A DNA stretch of 64,000 nucleotides, from assembly GCF_014196845.1 (NCBI RefSeq), contig NZ_JACIEM010000002.1:620001-684000 (forward strand), given 5' to 3'. Numbering within the stretch: the first letter of the stretch is position 1; the number at the start of each line of letters is the position of its first letter. Position numbers and translations under genes: made by a program. The notes beneath the pieces were generated by a model. It did no database searches. It was not told the DNA's origin and saw only the letters and a list, made by a program, of their open reading frames with translations. Origin of the DNA: Aurantimonas endophytica (GTDB taxonomy: Bacteria > Pseudomonadota > Alphaproteobacteria > Rhizobiales > Rhizobiaceae). Shown here piece by piece: positions 6,648 to 17,371 of this stretch.

Positions 6648-9278
6648 TCACGCGAAGCCGCATACCAGATCCTCCCAGCCCTTGCCGCTGTCCAGACGCG
6701 CCTTGAGAGACTCCCAGTCCTCGATGGCCGTCACCGTCCCGTCCCGCTCGATGGCGCCGAGATCATCGAAGCATTCGGCGAGCGCGCGGTAGAGCGTATC
6801 CGGCTCCTCCTTGAAGTGAACGCTGGCGCAATCGGGGTTGTACTCGACGAGCACGAGCGGCCGAAAGCGCTTCAGTACGTCCCTGGCCCCGGAGAGAATC
6901 CGCGACTCGGCGCCTTCGGCGTCGATCTTGATGAGGTCGACGCGCTGCAGCGCCTTCTCCTTCACCCAGCCATCGAGCGTGGCAGCCTCGACTTCGGAGG
7001 TCCGCGGGCTCAGGGCGCGCCCCTTCGTGGCAGCCGGATCGACGACATCGCGAAGATGTTTCTCGACGTCCGCTTCATCGAGCGCTCCGGCACTCACGAA
7101 GGAGCAACCGGTGAATTCGTCGACACGGCCCAGGCGAAGCCGGCCGGGCGAGTCCCACAGCGCCAGGTTCAGTACTTCGGTGTCGGCGACCGCGCCGCCG
7201 AGGGCAGCGACGTTGTGCGCCAGCAGAGCGTGGTTGGCGGGATCAGCCTCGAAACCGATCACCTGGCCCATGTAGGCAAGGCTGGCGAGCGACATCGTGT
7301 GGGCGCCGATATTGGCGCCGACGTCGAGACAGGTCCAGTCCGGCTGGACGGTGCGCTCGAGCAGGCGCCGCATGTGCGGCTCCCACTCGCCGGAGGCCGC
7401 GATGGGGCCGCCGACGCTCATGTCGCTGCGGAAATAGAGCAGCTCGGCTGCTCTTCCTTGCGGCAGATTCAGTCGCGCGATCGCCTGCGTCGGCCCCCCG
7501 GCGGCGAGTGGAGCGGATTTCGGACGACGCGAAGCCGATTCGAGCGTCAGCGTCAGGAGAGCGTTCTCGATTGCACCGGTGATCCTGCCAAATTCAGCCG
7601 AGTGCTCCTCCCTCTGCCGCAGCTGTTCTGCGTTCTGGGCGGCCGATTGTCGGGTGAGTTCCGCAGCTTGCTCCACCGACTGCCTGACAAGATTCGCGGT
7701 CTGCTCCGCCGACTGCCGGACGAGTTCCAGGGTCTGCTCTGCCGTTGTGACGAGGATCTCCGCATTCCGCGTCGCAGATTGCATGGCCTGTTGTTTGGCC
7801 TGCATGTCGGCATCCAGAGCCCGACGGAGGGCCTCCGAAAGGTCCGGTTGGCTGACATCCCGAACTTGCTCGATGGCCTGGGAAATCGGCACCATGAGAA
7901 AGTTGCGGGTCCGCCATGCGATCGGGCGCACGATCGGCCTGATCAGCCGGTAGCCGCTCCATGCGATGACCTTCACCGGCTGCAGGAGCCTTGCGCCGAA
8001 GCTCATGCGGGCCGGAGCGGTTTCCAACGACGGTTCGCTCGGGCTGTCCGCCAGCGCCGTACTGGCAGAAAGCTGCAACTGCCGTGGCTCTTGCAGTGAA
8101 TCGCGCGCCGCCAGCTCGCTTGCGAGCTTGTGGCGCTCCTGCTCCGCCAGATTGCGGAGTATGGCCATTTCGGTCTCCGTCTGCTCGCGAATGAGGGCGA
8201 TTTCGCTTTCGGCCTGCTGCAGGCGCTGGCGCGAGATTTCGTGGGCCGCGCGTTCCTGCTCGAGCCAGCGGTCGTCCCGCTCGGCCTTCTGGCGCATCAG
8301 CGCCATTTCCGCTTCCGTCTGCTGCAGGCGCTGCCGCAAGGTGTCGCGCACGGCCAGATCCTCGTCCAGCCGGCGATGGTAGACCTCCGCCTCCCGGCGC
8401 ATCAGCGCAAGCGCGGATTCCGTCTGGTCCAGGCGCTGCCGCAGCGAGGCGCCGTCGGCGCGCTCGACTTCCAGCTGCCTTTCGAGCTCGCTTGTCCGCC
8501 CGGCAGCGGCCTTGGCCTGATCGTCGAACTCCGCCAAGGCCTGCTCGGCGGACGTCAGCCTTTGGCGAAGCTCTTCCCGCTCGACGATCAGAGCCTGTTC
8601 GCGCATCACCTGATCGGCCCTGACCGCGCGGTCGAGAACATTGATGGGGGCGGCGAAGTGAGGAGCCAGCGAAGCCGCGAGCTCTTCCGGAACATAGAAG
8701 CAATTGATTCCGTCGAAGAAGACGCGGCTGTAGCCCTGTTCCTGAAGAACCGGCTCCCAGTCCTGATTTGCCAGCGTCGTGCTCCAGGGCCGCGTCGCCT
8801 CGAATACCAGGACCGGCGGCCTCACGATGCGCCAGTCCGTGCTGCGCACGATCGCCCCTTCGGAACCCTCGGCGTCGACCTTCAGGAAATCGATGACCCT
8901 GCCGTTGGCGTGGGCTTCGATGATCCGCTCAAGTGTGTCGCAGGGCACGGTGACGGTGGCGGTGCCGGTTTCCTCGGTGACATGCGACGTGCCCCGGTCC
9001 CGGGTGTCTTCGAAGAAAGCCACCTCGCCAGTCCGGTCCAGAACCGCCATGCGCAGGTTGACGTCACGGGGACGGGCCGCCTGCAACTCCTCGAAGGCGC
9101 TGCCAGGCTCTACATTGATGCCACTCCAGCCCCGGTCGTAGAACAGCTTGGTGACGGACCCCTCGACCGGCTTGTAGGCGCCGATATCGACGTAGAATCC
9201 GGTTCGCTTGCCGCCGAATACCCTGTTCAGCAGGATATCTTCGAAATTCTGGGCGTAGGAAACCAGTTGGTCTGTCAT
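6648..9278 (-). CDS. FkbM - long coiled coil - FkbM methyltransferase fusion
   Basis: 876 residues from the chosen start. Domain 1 is an FkbM methyltransferase (VDIGAYKP at 30-37, FLKVDAEGSE at 131-140). Residues about 215-405 form a coiled coil containing three 35-residue (five-heptad) repeats beginning near 278, 313 and 348, each with an LRQRLxQTE-like core. A basic amphipathic stretch (about 430-470) could touch the membrane. Residues 517-571 are 11-residue repeats (pattern LVRQSxEQxAE). Domain 2 is a second FkbM enzyme (LDVGANIG at 651-658, IKIDAEGAES at 783-792). The start at 9278 is chosen because domain 1 then begins like its paralogue at 19472; an upstream in-frame start at 9377 adds only low-complexity residues. 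Proposed role: capping and chain-length control, by analogy with WbdD. Confidence 0.85.
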   Translation of the reverse strand: MTDQLVSYAQNFEDILLNRVFGGKRTGFYVDIGAYKPVEGSVTKLFYDRGWSGINVEPGSAFEELQAARPRDVNLRMAVLDRTGEVAFFEDTRDRGTSHVTEETGTATVTVPCDTLERIIEAHANGRVIDFLKVDAEGSEGAIVRSTDWRIVRPPVLVFEATRPWSTTLANQDWEPVLQEQGYSRVFFDGINCFYVPEELAASLAPHFAAPINVLDRAVRADQVMREQALIVEREELRQRLTSAEQALAEFDDQAKAAAGRTSELERQLEVERADGASLRQRLDQTESALALMRREAEVYHRRLDEDLAVRDTLRQRLQQTEAEMALMRQKAERDDRWLEQERAAHEISRQRLQQAESEIALIREQTETEMAILRNLAEQERHKLASELAARDSLQEPRQLQLSASTALADSPSEPSLETAPARMSFGARLLQPVKVIAWSGYRLIRPIVRPIAWRTRNFLMVPISQAIEQVRDVSQPDLSEALRRALDADMQAKQQAMQSATRNAEILVTTAEQTLELVRQSAEQTANLVRQSVEQAAELTRQSAAQNAEQLRQREEHSAEFGRITGAIENALLTLTLESASRRPKSAPLAAGGPTQAIARLNLPQGRAAELLYFRSDMSVGGPIAASGEWEPHMRRLLERTVQPDWTCLDVGANIGAHTMSLASLAYMGQVIGFEADPANHALLAHNVAALGGAVADTEVLNLALWDSPGRLRLGRVDEFTGCSFVSAGALDEADVEKHLRDVVDPAATKGRALSPRTSEVEAATLDGWVKEKALQRVDLIKIDAEGAESRILSGARDVLKRFRPLVLVEYNPDCASVHFKEEPDTLYRALAECFDDLGAIERDGTVTAIEDWESLKARLDSGKGWEDLVCGFA

Positions 9279-9902
9279 CGAAGCGGGCTCTTTAGCCGTC
9301 GGCGGAGCCGCTGCCGTTGTGACAGGCTGCATGACCGCAGCCTTGCTGGTGCGCTGTTTCGCATTCCTGGCTTTCAATGCGGGCGTGCCCTCTGATGGCG
9401 ACCGGCGAGCAAGGATGCTTCAGGTGCCGTCGGGACTGGCTCGCTGCAAACGTTGGGGAAGGGGCGGGATAAGCGCCGAACACCGTCAAGACTCTTTCGC
9501 CAGCTGCGTCCAAAGCCGCGCTGCCGCGCGGTCGTCACCGCCTTCGAAATCGTTTTCAGGAGAGAGGCGACTTGCCCGCCGCCGTTGATCTTGCCGACCT
9601 GCGGAATGCCGAACCGGATTTCTGCCAGGACATGACGGGTATACCGGGTCTCAGCCCCATTCCACATTCGGCGGTCACCTTCTGCAGCGTGATCGTCAAC
9701 AGCCCGAGGTTTGGCAGATGCCATCCGAAGATGCAACGCTGCAGGCCTACTTGGCTCGGGGAAACCGGTAGCCGGAGAACAGGCGGATGGCTTGACCGAA
9801 CCTTTGAGCTCAGGCAACACAACAGAACTCACCGGCTCGATCTGAGTGCACCGATCGGACGCTGAAGGCTTTGGACGCATCTTTTAGTGAGGTTAAGTCT
9901 GC
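9279..9902. other. 624-base intergenic stretch with no recognisable gene
   Basis: Lies between divergent genes. A minus-strand frame (9374-9880) is open but its translation is low complexity and matches nothing I know. Its 3' end also overlaps the alternative upstream start of the FkbM fusion. The region probably holds promoters for both flanking genes. GAGG lies ten bases before the GTG at 9903. Confidence 0.4.
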
Positions 9903-11138
9903 GTGTCTTATACCGAAATTGAAAAGTGCCGCGTATCCGGAACCTCCCACCTCGTCAGCGTACTGGATCTCGGTCGCCAGGCTTTAACGGGCGTCTTCCC
10001 GAAGTCTCCCGCTGAGCAGGTGACGGAAGGACCGCTGGAACTGGTCTGGAGCCCCGACAGTGGTCTGCTGCAGCTGCGGCACAGCTATGACGCCGACGAG
10101 ATGTACGGGGAGAACTATGGCTACCGGTCAGGGCTCAACCAGTCGATGGTCGACCACCTCACGCACAAGGTGAAGTATCTCGAGCGCCTTGCGGGACCGG
10201 TCAGCGGCGACGTCATCGTGGACATCGGCAGCAACGACGCGACCACCCTAAAGGCGTACTCGGAGCCAGGTCTCAGGCGCATCGGGATCGACCCGACGGG
10301 CCGGAAATTCGCCTCCTACTATCCGGAAGAGATCACGCTGGTCCCGGAATTCTTCAGTGCCGATGCCTTCCGCTCGGTTTCCGACAAGTCGGCGAAGATC
10401 GTCACCTCGATCGCGATGTTCTACGATCTGGACGATCCCATCGCGTTCGCGCGGCAGGTCGCCGAAATTCTTGCGCCTGACGGCATCTGGCATTTCGAGC
10501 AGAGCTACATGCCGGCGATGCTGCGCACCAACTCCTACGATACGATCTGCCACGAGCATCTGGAATACTATTCCCTTTCGGTCGTCGAGAAGATCGTGGA
10601 GGCGGCCGGATTGCGGATCGTCGACGTGGTCATGAACAACATCAATGGTGGCAGCTTCGCGGTCACCGCGACCCATGCCGGTCGCAGCCTTGTCCAATCC
10701 AACCGCACCGTGGTGGATTGGCTGCTGGCGCAGGAAGACCGCATGGGGCTTGGTACGCCCCGCCCGTTCCGGGAGTTCGAGGAGCGGGTCTTCCGGCACC
10801 GGGATGATCTGACCCGGCTGATTAAGACGCTGGTTGCCGACGGCAAGAAGATCATCGGGTACGGTGCCTCCACCAAGGGCAACGTCACGCTGCAGTTCTG
10901 CAACCTGACGGCCGCCGAGATTCCAGCTATCGCCGAGGTCAATGCCGACAAGTTCGGCTGCGTCACCCCAGGTACCCATATCCCGATCATTTCGGAGGCC
11001 GAAGCACGGGCGATGAACCCGGACTATTTCCTGGTGCTGCCCTGGCATTTCAAGGAGGGCATCTTGCGCCGGGAAGGGGAGTTCCGGTCAGCCGGCGGAA
11101 AATTCCTGTTTCCGTTCCCGGAGATCGAGATCGTCTGA
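9903..11138 (+). CDS. NDP-hexose C-methyltransferase-like protein
   Basis: 411 residues with the three-part architecture of sugar C-methyltransferases (TylC3 type). An N-terminal segment (LDLGRQALTGVFPKS) corresponds to the usual zinc-binding region. A SAM domain carries VDIGSNDATTL, then the family's CHEHLEYYS motif. The C-terminal domain has GYGASTKGNVTL. The N-terminal zinc site looks eroded: only KCRVSGT remains where CxxC is expected. Known members methylate carbon 3 of 4-keto-6-deoxy sugars, so the 4-keto intermediates made by Gmd or RfbG in this locus are candidate substrates. The start is a GTG at 9903. It stands alone between divergent and convergent neighbours. Confidence 0.8.
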   Translation: MSYTEIEKCRVSGTSHLVSVLDLGRQALTGVFPKSPAEQVTEGPLELVWSPDSGLLQLRHSYDADEMYGENYGYRSGLNQSMVDHLTHKVKYLERLAGPVSGDVIVDIGSNDATTLKAYSEPGLRRIGIDPTGRKFASYYPEEITLVPEFFSADAFRSVSDKSAKIVTSIAMFYDLDDPIAFARQVAEILAPDGIWHFEQSYMPAMLRTNSYDTICHEHLEYYSLSVVEKIVEAAGLRIVDVVMNNINGGSFAVTATHAGRSLVQSNRTVVDWLLAQEDRMGLGTPRPFREFEERVFRHRDDLTRLIKTLVADGKKIIGYGASTKGNVTLQFCNLTAAEIPAIAEVNADKFGCVTPGTHIPIISEAEARAMNPDYFLVLPWHFKEGILRREGEFRSAGGKFLFPFPEIEIV

Positions 11139-11234
11139 CGCGCTGTGGTCGGCGCATGCGGCGTTGCGTTCCCGCCTTGCGTGGTTCCTGCAGAAGCATG
11201 CCGGTGGATCGGCGTTGCCGCATCGAGCGTGGAG

Positions 11235-11250
11235 AGGCCGGGAGCGGCCT
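11235..11250. terminator. Short perfect hairpin between convergent genes
   Basis: AGGCCG and CGGCCT form a six-base-pair stem with a GGAG loop between the ends of the C-methyltransferase and cysNC genes. No T-run follows on either strand, so intrinsic termination is uncertain. Confidence 0.3.
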
Positions 11251-11256
11251 TGGGGA

Positions 11257-13152
11257 TCAGAGAAAACGGTGATGGATCAGGTAGTCGACGACCTGTTCGG
11301 CCAGTGTCTCCGCGGTAGCGCCGGCGGCGACTAGCCGGATTTCAGGGCTCGGCGGCGGCTCGTAGGGACTGTCGATTCCCGTGAAGTTCTTGATCTCGCC
11401 GGCCCGCGCCCGCTTGTAGAGGCCCTTGGGATCACGCCGCTCGGCGACGGCGAGCGGCGTGTCGAGAAATATCTCGATGAACTCGCCAGGGTCGAGGAGA
11501 CGCCGCGCCATGTCCCGTTCGGCGCGGAACGGCGAGATGAACGAGCAGAGCACGATGAGGCCCGCGTCGGCGAAGAGCTTGGCGGTTTCGGCGACGCGGC
11601 GGATGTTCTCGACCCGGTCCGCCTCGGTGAACCCCAGGTCGCGGTTGAGCCCGTGCCGGACATTGTCGCCGTCCAGCAGGTAGGTGTGCCGGCCCATGGC
11701 GTAGAGCCGCTTCTCGACCAGGTTGGCCACGGTCGATTTGCCGGATCCGGAAAGGCCGGTGAACCAGAGCACCGCGGGGCGTTGGTCCTTGGCCGCGGCC
11801 CGCCGCTTCTTGTCGAGATCGAGCGCCTGCCAGTGGATGTTGTGCGCCCGCCGGAGCGCATAGTCGATCATGCCGGCGCCGACCGTCAGATTGCTCAGCC
11901 GGTCTATGACGATGAAGCCGCCGGTGGTGTGGTTCTCCTCATAGGGGTCGAAGGCGATCGGCTCCTGGGTCGAGATGTTGACGACCGCGACTTCGTTGAG
12001 CGTGAGCGTCTTGGCCGCAAGGTGCTGGAACGTGTTGACGTCGATCTGGTGCTTGATCTCGGTGAAGCTCGCCGGGACCGTCCTGGTGCCGATCTTCAGG
12101 AGGTATGGACGGCCGGACAGCATCGGCTCGTCGTCCATCCAGACGAGATGGGCCGCGAACTGGTCGGCGACCTCCGGTCTCGCTTCGGCGTCCGCCAGTA
12201 TGTCGCCGCGCGAGACGTCGATCTCGTCGGCTAGGACCAGCGTCACCGCCTCGCCGGCCAGGGCCTGCCGCTTCTCGCCGTCATGGGTCACGATCGATCT
12301 GACCACACTCGTGCGACCGGATGTCGCCACCGCGACGACGTCGCCGACCGCGACCCGTCCGCTGGCCACGGTGCCCGAATAGCCGCGGAAGTCGAGGTTC
12401 GGGCGGTTCACCCATTGCACCGGCATCCGGAACGGCCGGTCGCGCAGTGCCTGCCCGACCTCGATCGTCTCCAGATGTTCGAGCAACGTCGGCCCGGCGT
12501 ACCAGGCAAGATGGGGCCCACGCACGATGACGTTGTCGCCGAAGCGCGCCGACAGGGGAATGGGCTGGATCGTCTCGAACTTCAGCTCGACGGCGAAGGC
12601 ACGAAAGTCGGCGACGATCTGGTCGAAGACCGCTTCGGAATGGCCGACGAGGTCGATCTTGTTGACCGCGAGGATCACGTGCCGGATGCCGAGCAGCGAG
12701 GCGAGGAAGGCGTGGCGGCGGGTCTGCGTCAGCACGCCCTTGCGCGCATCGATCAGGATCACCGCGAGGTCAGCCGTGGAGGCCCCGGTCGCCATGTTGC
12801 GGGTATATTGCTCGTGGCCGGGCGTGTCGGCGACGATGAACTTCCGCTTCTCCGTCGCAAAGAAGCGGTAGGCGACATCGATGGTGATGCCTTGCTCGCG
12901 CTCGGCCTCGAGCCCATCCATCAGCAGGGCGAAATCGATGTCCTCGCCGACGGTGCCGTGCTTGCGCGAATCCTTCGTCAGGGTCGCCAGCTGGTCCGCG
13001 AACAGCAGCTTCGTGTCGTAGAGCAGGCGCCCGATGAGCGTCGACTTGCCGTCGTCGACCGAGCCGCAGGTAAGAAAGCGCAAGAGGTCCTTGCGGTCGT
13101 GATGATCCATAAATTCGGCGAGGTCTGGGGTCTCGCGATCCACCTTGTCCAT
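11257..13152 (-). CDS. cysNC: Bifunctional sulfate adenylyltransferase subunit 1 / adenylylsulfate kinase
   Basis: 631-residue fusion. The N-terminal GTPase domain (CysN) has GSVDDGKST (30-38), DTPGH (109-113) and NKID (164-167) and drives APS formation together with CysD. The C-terminal APS kinase (CysC) has Walker [10 protein letters not shown] (466-474) and the [12 protein letters not shown] block (492-503), and phosphorylates APS to PAPS. The fusion is the form found in rhizobial NodQ. Its ATG overlaps the cysD stop by one base (TGATG). PAPS can feed assimilation or sulfotransferases; the location inside a polysaccharide locus that also has a sulfotransferase favours the latter or both. 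Confidence 0.95.
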   Translation of the reverse strand: MDKVDRETPDLAEFMDHHDRKDLLRFLTCGSVDDGKSTLIGRLLYDTKLLFADQLATLTKDSRKHGTVGEDIDFALLMDGLEAEREQGITIDVAYRFFATEKRKFIVADTPGHEQYTRNMATGASTADLAVILIDARKGVLTQTRRHAFLASLLGIRHVILAVNKIDLVGHSEAVFDQIVADFRAFAVELKFETIQPIPLSARFGDNVIVRGPHLAWYAGPTLLEHLETIEVGQALRDRPFRMPVQWVNRPNLDFRGYSGTVASGRVAVGDVVAVATSGRTSVVRSIVTHDGEKRQALAGEAVTLVLADEIDVSRGDILADAEARPEVADQFAAHLVWMDDEPMLSGRPYLLKIGTRTVPASFTEIKHQIDVNTFQHLAAKTLTLNEVAVVNISTQEPIAFDPYEENHTTGGFIVIDRLSNLTVGAGMIDYALRRAHNIHWQALDLDKKRRAAAKDQRPAVLWFTGLSGSGKSTVANLVEKRLYAMGRHTYLLDGDNVRHGLNRDLGFTEADRVENIRRVAETAKLFADAGLIVLCSFISPFRAERDMARRLLDPGEFIEIFLDTPLAVAERRDPKGLYKRARAGEIKNFTGIDSPYEPPPSPEIRLVAAGATAETLAEQVVDYLIHHRFL

Positions 13153-14081
13153 CAGAAGTAGCCCTCGCGCTTCTTCTTCTCCATCGATCCGGCCTCGTCA
13201 TGGTCGATCAGTCGCCCGGAGCGCTCGGAGCTTCGGGCGGCCAGCATCTCGCAAACGATGTCGGCAAGCGTCGCCGCTGTGGACTCCATCGCCGCCGTCA
13301 GCGGGTAACAGCCGAGCGTACGGAAGCGGATCGACTTCATCGAGGGCGTCTCGCCCGGCTCCAGCGGCAGCCGCTCGTCGTCCACCATGATCAACTGGCC
13401 GTCGCGGGCCACCACCGGACGCTCCGCCGCGAAATACAGGGGCACGATCGGGATCGCCTCCTGCAGAATGTACTGCCAGATATCCAGCTCGGTCCAGTTC
13501 GAGAGCGGGAACACGCGGATCGATTCACCCTTGCGGATCCTGCCATTGTAGAGGTTCCACAGTTCCGGGCGCTGGCTCTTCGGCTCCCAGCCGTGACCGG
13601 CGGTGCGGAACGAGAAGATGCGCTCCTTGGCTCGGCTCTTCTCCTCGTCGCGCCGTGCCCCGCCGAAGGCTGCGTCGAAGCCGTGCTCCGTGAGCGCCGC
13701 CTTCAGTGCTTCGGTCTTCATGATGTGCGTGTAGGCGGAGGAGCCATGACTGAAGGGCGTCACGCCGGCGGCACGGCCGGCTTCGTTGGTGTGGACGAGC
13801 AGCTCCAGCCCTAGTTGCCGTACGGTCGCCTCGCGGAATTCGATCATCTCCCGGAATTTCCAGCCGGTATCGACATGGAGAAGCGGGAAGGGGGGTTTGG
13901 AAGGGAAGAATGCCTTGATCGCCAGATGCAGCATCACCGCCGAATCCTTGCCGATGGAATACAGCATCACGGGGTTGCGGAATTCGGCCGCCACTTCGCG
14001 CATGATATGGATCGACTCGGCTTCCAGCCGCTGCAGATGGGTCAGGCAAGCCGTTTCGGCCCGGTCTGCGGTCTCGGACAA
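13152..14081 (-). CDS. cysD: Sulfate adenylyltransferase subunit 2
   Basis: 309 residues of the PP-loop ATP pyrophosphatase family, with SIGKDSAVM at 42-50 and the highly conserved [16 protein letters not shown] block. It forms ATP sulfurylase with CysN, making adenosine 5'-phosphosulfate from sulfate and ATP. Length and the C-terminal KKKREGYF are canonical. It is the first gene of a two-gene cysD-cysNC operon with a one-base overlap. No PAPS reductase (cysH) or sulfite reductase gene is present, so this unit stops at PAPS. That fits sulfation of a macromolecule better than cysteine synthesis. Confidence 0.95.
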   Translation of the reverse strand: MSETADRAETACLTHLQRLEAESIHIMREVAAEFRNPVMLYSIGKDSAVMLHLAIKAFFPSKPPFPLLHVDTGWKFREMIEFREATVRQLGLELLVHTNEAGRAAGVTPFSHGSSAYTHIMKTEALKAALTEHGFDAAFGGARRDEEKSRAKERIFSFRTAGHGWEPKSQRPELWNLYNGRIRKGESIRVFPLSNWTELDIWQYILQEAIPIVPLYFAAERPVVARDGQLIMVDDERLPLEPGETPSMKSIRFRTLGCYPLTAAMESTAATLADIVCEMLAARSSERSGRLIDHDEAGSMEKKKREGYF

Positions 14082-15464
<1,383 letters not shown>

Positions 15465-15528
15465 GTGGAGCAGCCGGCGCGCCGGGTGCGACCGCTACCG
15501 GCGATCTCTACCGAAAAAGAGCGATAGC

Positions 15529-16476
15529 GTGATGGATCCTCAGCATCGAGTCCTGATCACCGGCGCCGGCGGGTTCGTCGGTACGCTGCTCGTGCGCCAT
15601 CTCGAGGCGATCCGCGGCGACGGCGCATCATCGGTGGCGATCTACGGCGCTGCCGAGGGCGAAGCCTTCGACATCAGCGATAGCGAGGCTGCCGATCGCG
15701 CGGTTCAGGCGGCCCGGCCTACCGCGGTGGTGCATCTGGCGGCGATCGCCGCGCCGGCGGAAGCGCATCGTTCGCCGCGCCGGGCCTGGGAGGTCAATCT
15801 CTACGGCGCCATGAACCTCGCCGAGGCGGTGCTGCGGCACGCGCCGGAGGCTCGTTTCATCAATGTCGGCAGTTCGGAGGCCTACGGCGACTCGTTCCTG
15901 GCGGTCGAGGGACCGATCAGCGAGGCGGCGCCGCTGCAGCCGACCAGCGTCTATGGCGCGACCAAGGCCGCGGCCGACCTGATGATCGGGCAGATGGCCC
16001 ATGAGCGCCTCAAGGCCGTCCGTTTTAGGCCCTTCAACCACACCGCGCCGGGGCAGGCCGATACCTATGTCGTGTCGGCTTTCGCGCGCCAGATCGCCGC
16101 GATCATGGCCGGCGACCAGGAACCGGTGATCTCGGTGGGCAATCTCGACGTCGACCGGGACTTTCTCGACGCCCGGGACGTGGTGCGGGCCTATGCCGCC
16201 GCCGCCCTGGACCCGTTTGCCCCGACGGGCCCGGCCAGCGTCTACAATCTCGCCTCTGGCAAGGCGTGGCGGATCGGCGACATCCTCGCGAAGCTGATCG
16301 AGCTGTCGGGGATGGGGGTGGAGGTCCGAGTCGACCCGGATCGGCTTCGCCCCAATCTGGTCCCCCGGGCCGAGGGCGACGCCCGGAAAGTCGCTTCCGA
16401 TCTGGGATGGCGGCCAGAGATCGCTTTCGAGGACACACTCCGCGACGTCCTCGACTTCTGGCGCGGGCATGGCTGA
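15529..16476 (+). CDS. rmd: GDP-6-deoxy-D-mannose reductase-like (Rmd)
   Basis: 315-residue extended short-chain dehydrogenase. The cofactor motif TGAGGFVG is at 11-18, the active-site Y142 and K146 lie in SVYGATKAAAD, and RFRPFNHTAPGQ is characteristic of Rmd. It reduces the 4-keto product of Gmd to GDP-D-rhamnose. The family boundary with other epimerases is blurred, but adjacency to gmd and the FNHTAPGQ motif support Rmd over L-fucose synthase. The start is GTG at 15529 or the adjacent ATG at 15532, with AAAGAG upstream. The next genes on the strand encode the exporter. Confidence 0.85.
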   Translation: MMDPQHRVLITGAGGFVGTLLVRHLEAIRGDGASSVAIYGAAEGEAFDISDSEAADRAVQAARPTAVVHLAAIAAPAEAHRSPRRAWEVNLYGAMNLAEAVLRHAPEARFINVGSSEAYGDSFLAVEGPISEAAPLQPTSVYGATKAAADLMIGQMAHERLKAVRFRPFNHTAPGQADTYVVSAFARQIAAIMAGDQEPVISVGNLDVDRDFLDARDVVRAYAAAALDPFAPTGPASVYNLASGKAWRIGDILAKLIELSGMGVEVRVDPDRLRPNLVPRAEGDARKVASDLGWRPEIAFEDTLRDVLDFWRGHG

Positions 16477-16585
16477 TCCTGCCATGCGCAGACCATGTTC
16501 CCATTGCAAGAGACCGGCGCCGGGGCACCGGAACGGCAATGCCGATCGCGTTCGGCTCCCCGCGCGATTCATCTAAGGACGCCGC

Positions 16586-17371
16586 ATGCTCACCAGTCTC
16601 TGGCGTTACCGCTACTTCATAGCGTCGTCGATCCGCAGCGACCTGAAGGGGCGGTTCGCGCGCTCCAAGCTCGGCGCGCTGTGGTTCGTGCTGCATCCCC
16701 TGGCGCAGGCCCTGATCTTCGCCATCGTTCTCTCGGAAGTCCTTGGCGCGCGTCTGCCGAACACCGACAACGACTCCGCCTATGCGATCTATCTGCTCTC
16801 GGGCATGGCCGCCTGGAGCCTGTTCGCCGAGATACTCAACCGCTCGATCACGATCTTTCTGGAGCAGGCGGGAGCGATGAAGAAGATCGCCTTCCCGCGC
16901 CTCTGCCTGCCGGTCGTCGTGTGGGGCAGCGCGCTGGTCAACCACGTGCTGCTGATCGCGGCCATCCTGGTGGTCTTCGCCTTTCTCGGGCATTTCCCGG
17001 GCCCGGCCGTGCTGGTCCTGCCGCTCGGGATCATGCTGATCTCGGCCTTCGCTTTCGGCATCGGCGTCCTGTGCGGGACGCTCAACGTCTTTTCCCGTGA
17101 TGTCGCGCAGGTCATGTCCGTCGTGCTGCAGCTGTGGTTCTGGATGACCCCGGTCGTCTACCCCGCGAACGTGATCCCTGAGAATCTGCGCTGGGTGGCC
17201 GAACTCAATCCGATGGTGCCGCTGGTGCAGATCTATCAGAACGCGTTGCTGCACGATCTCTGGCCGGATCCCGCCAGCCTCGTCTATCCGGCGGTGGCCG
17301 CCGCCGTCGCGGTGGTCCTGTCCTTCGTGGTGTTCCGCCGCGCCAGCCCCGAACTGGTGGACGCGCTATGA
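16586..17371 (+). CDS. wzm: Polysaccharide ABC exporter, permease subunit
   Basis: 261-residue inner-membrane protein with about six hydrophobic helices, of the Wzm/KpsM (ABC-2) type. The N-terminal segment FARSKLGALWFVLHPLAQA and the WFWMTPVVYP stretch are typical of O-antigen permeases. With Wzt it exports undecaprenyl-linked polysaccharide to the periplasm. Its stop overlaps the wzt start by four bases (ATGA), indicating coupled translation. It begins 109 bases after rmd and probably starts a five-gene unit running to 23753. Confidence 0.93.
   Translation: MLTSLWRYRYFIASSIRSDLKGRFARSKLGALWFVLHPLAQALIFAIVLSEVLGARLPNTDNDSAYAIYLLSGMAAWSLFAEILNRSITIFLEQAGAMKKIAFPRLCLPVVVWGSALVNHVLLIAAILVVFAFLGHFPGPAVLVLPLGIMLISAFAFGIGVLCGTLNVFSRDVAQVMSVVLQLWFWMTPVVYPANVIPENLRWVAELNPMVPLVQIYQNALLHDLWPDPASLVYPAVAAAVAVVLSFVVFRRASPELVDAL

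Noticed and set aside
7700-8560. Tandem DNA repeats possibly forming a CRISPR or satellite array
   Set aside because: The periodicity comes from coding coiled-coil repeats of the FkbM fusion; there are no constant repeats with unique spacers.
9374-9880. 168-residue minus-strand frame
   Set aside because: Low-complexity translation and no recognisable family; treated as intergenic.
11257-14081. Nod-factor sulfation genes (nodPQ)
   Set aside because: Same enzyme type, but no nodABC, nodH or other symbiosis genes are present, so cysD/cysNC naming is safer.
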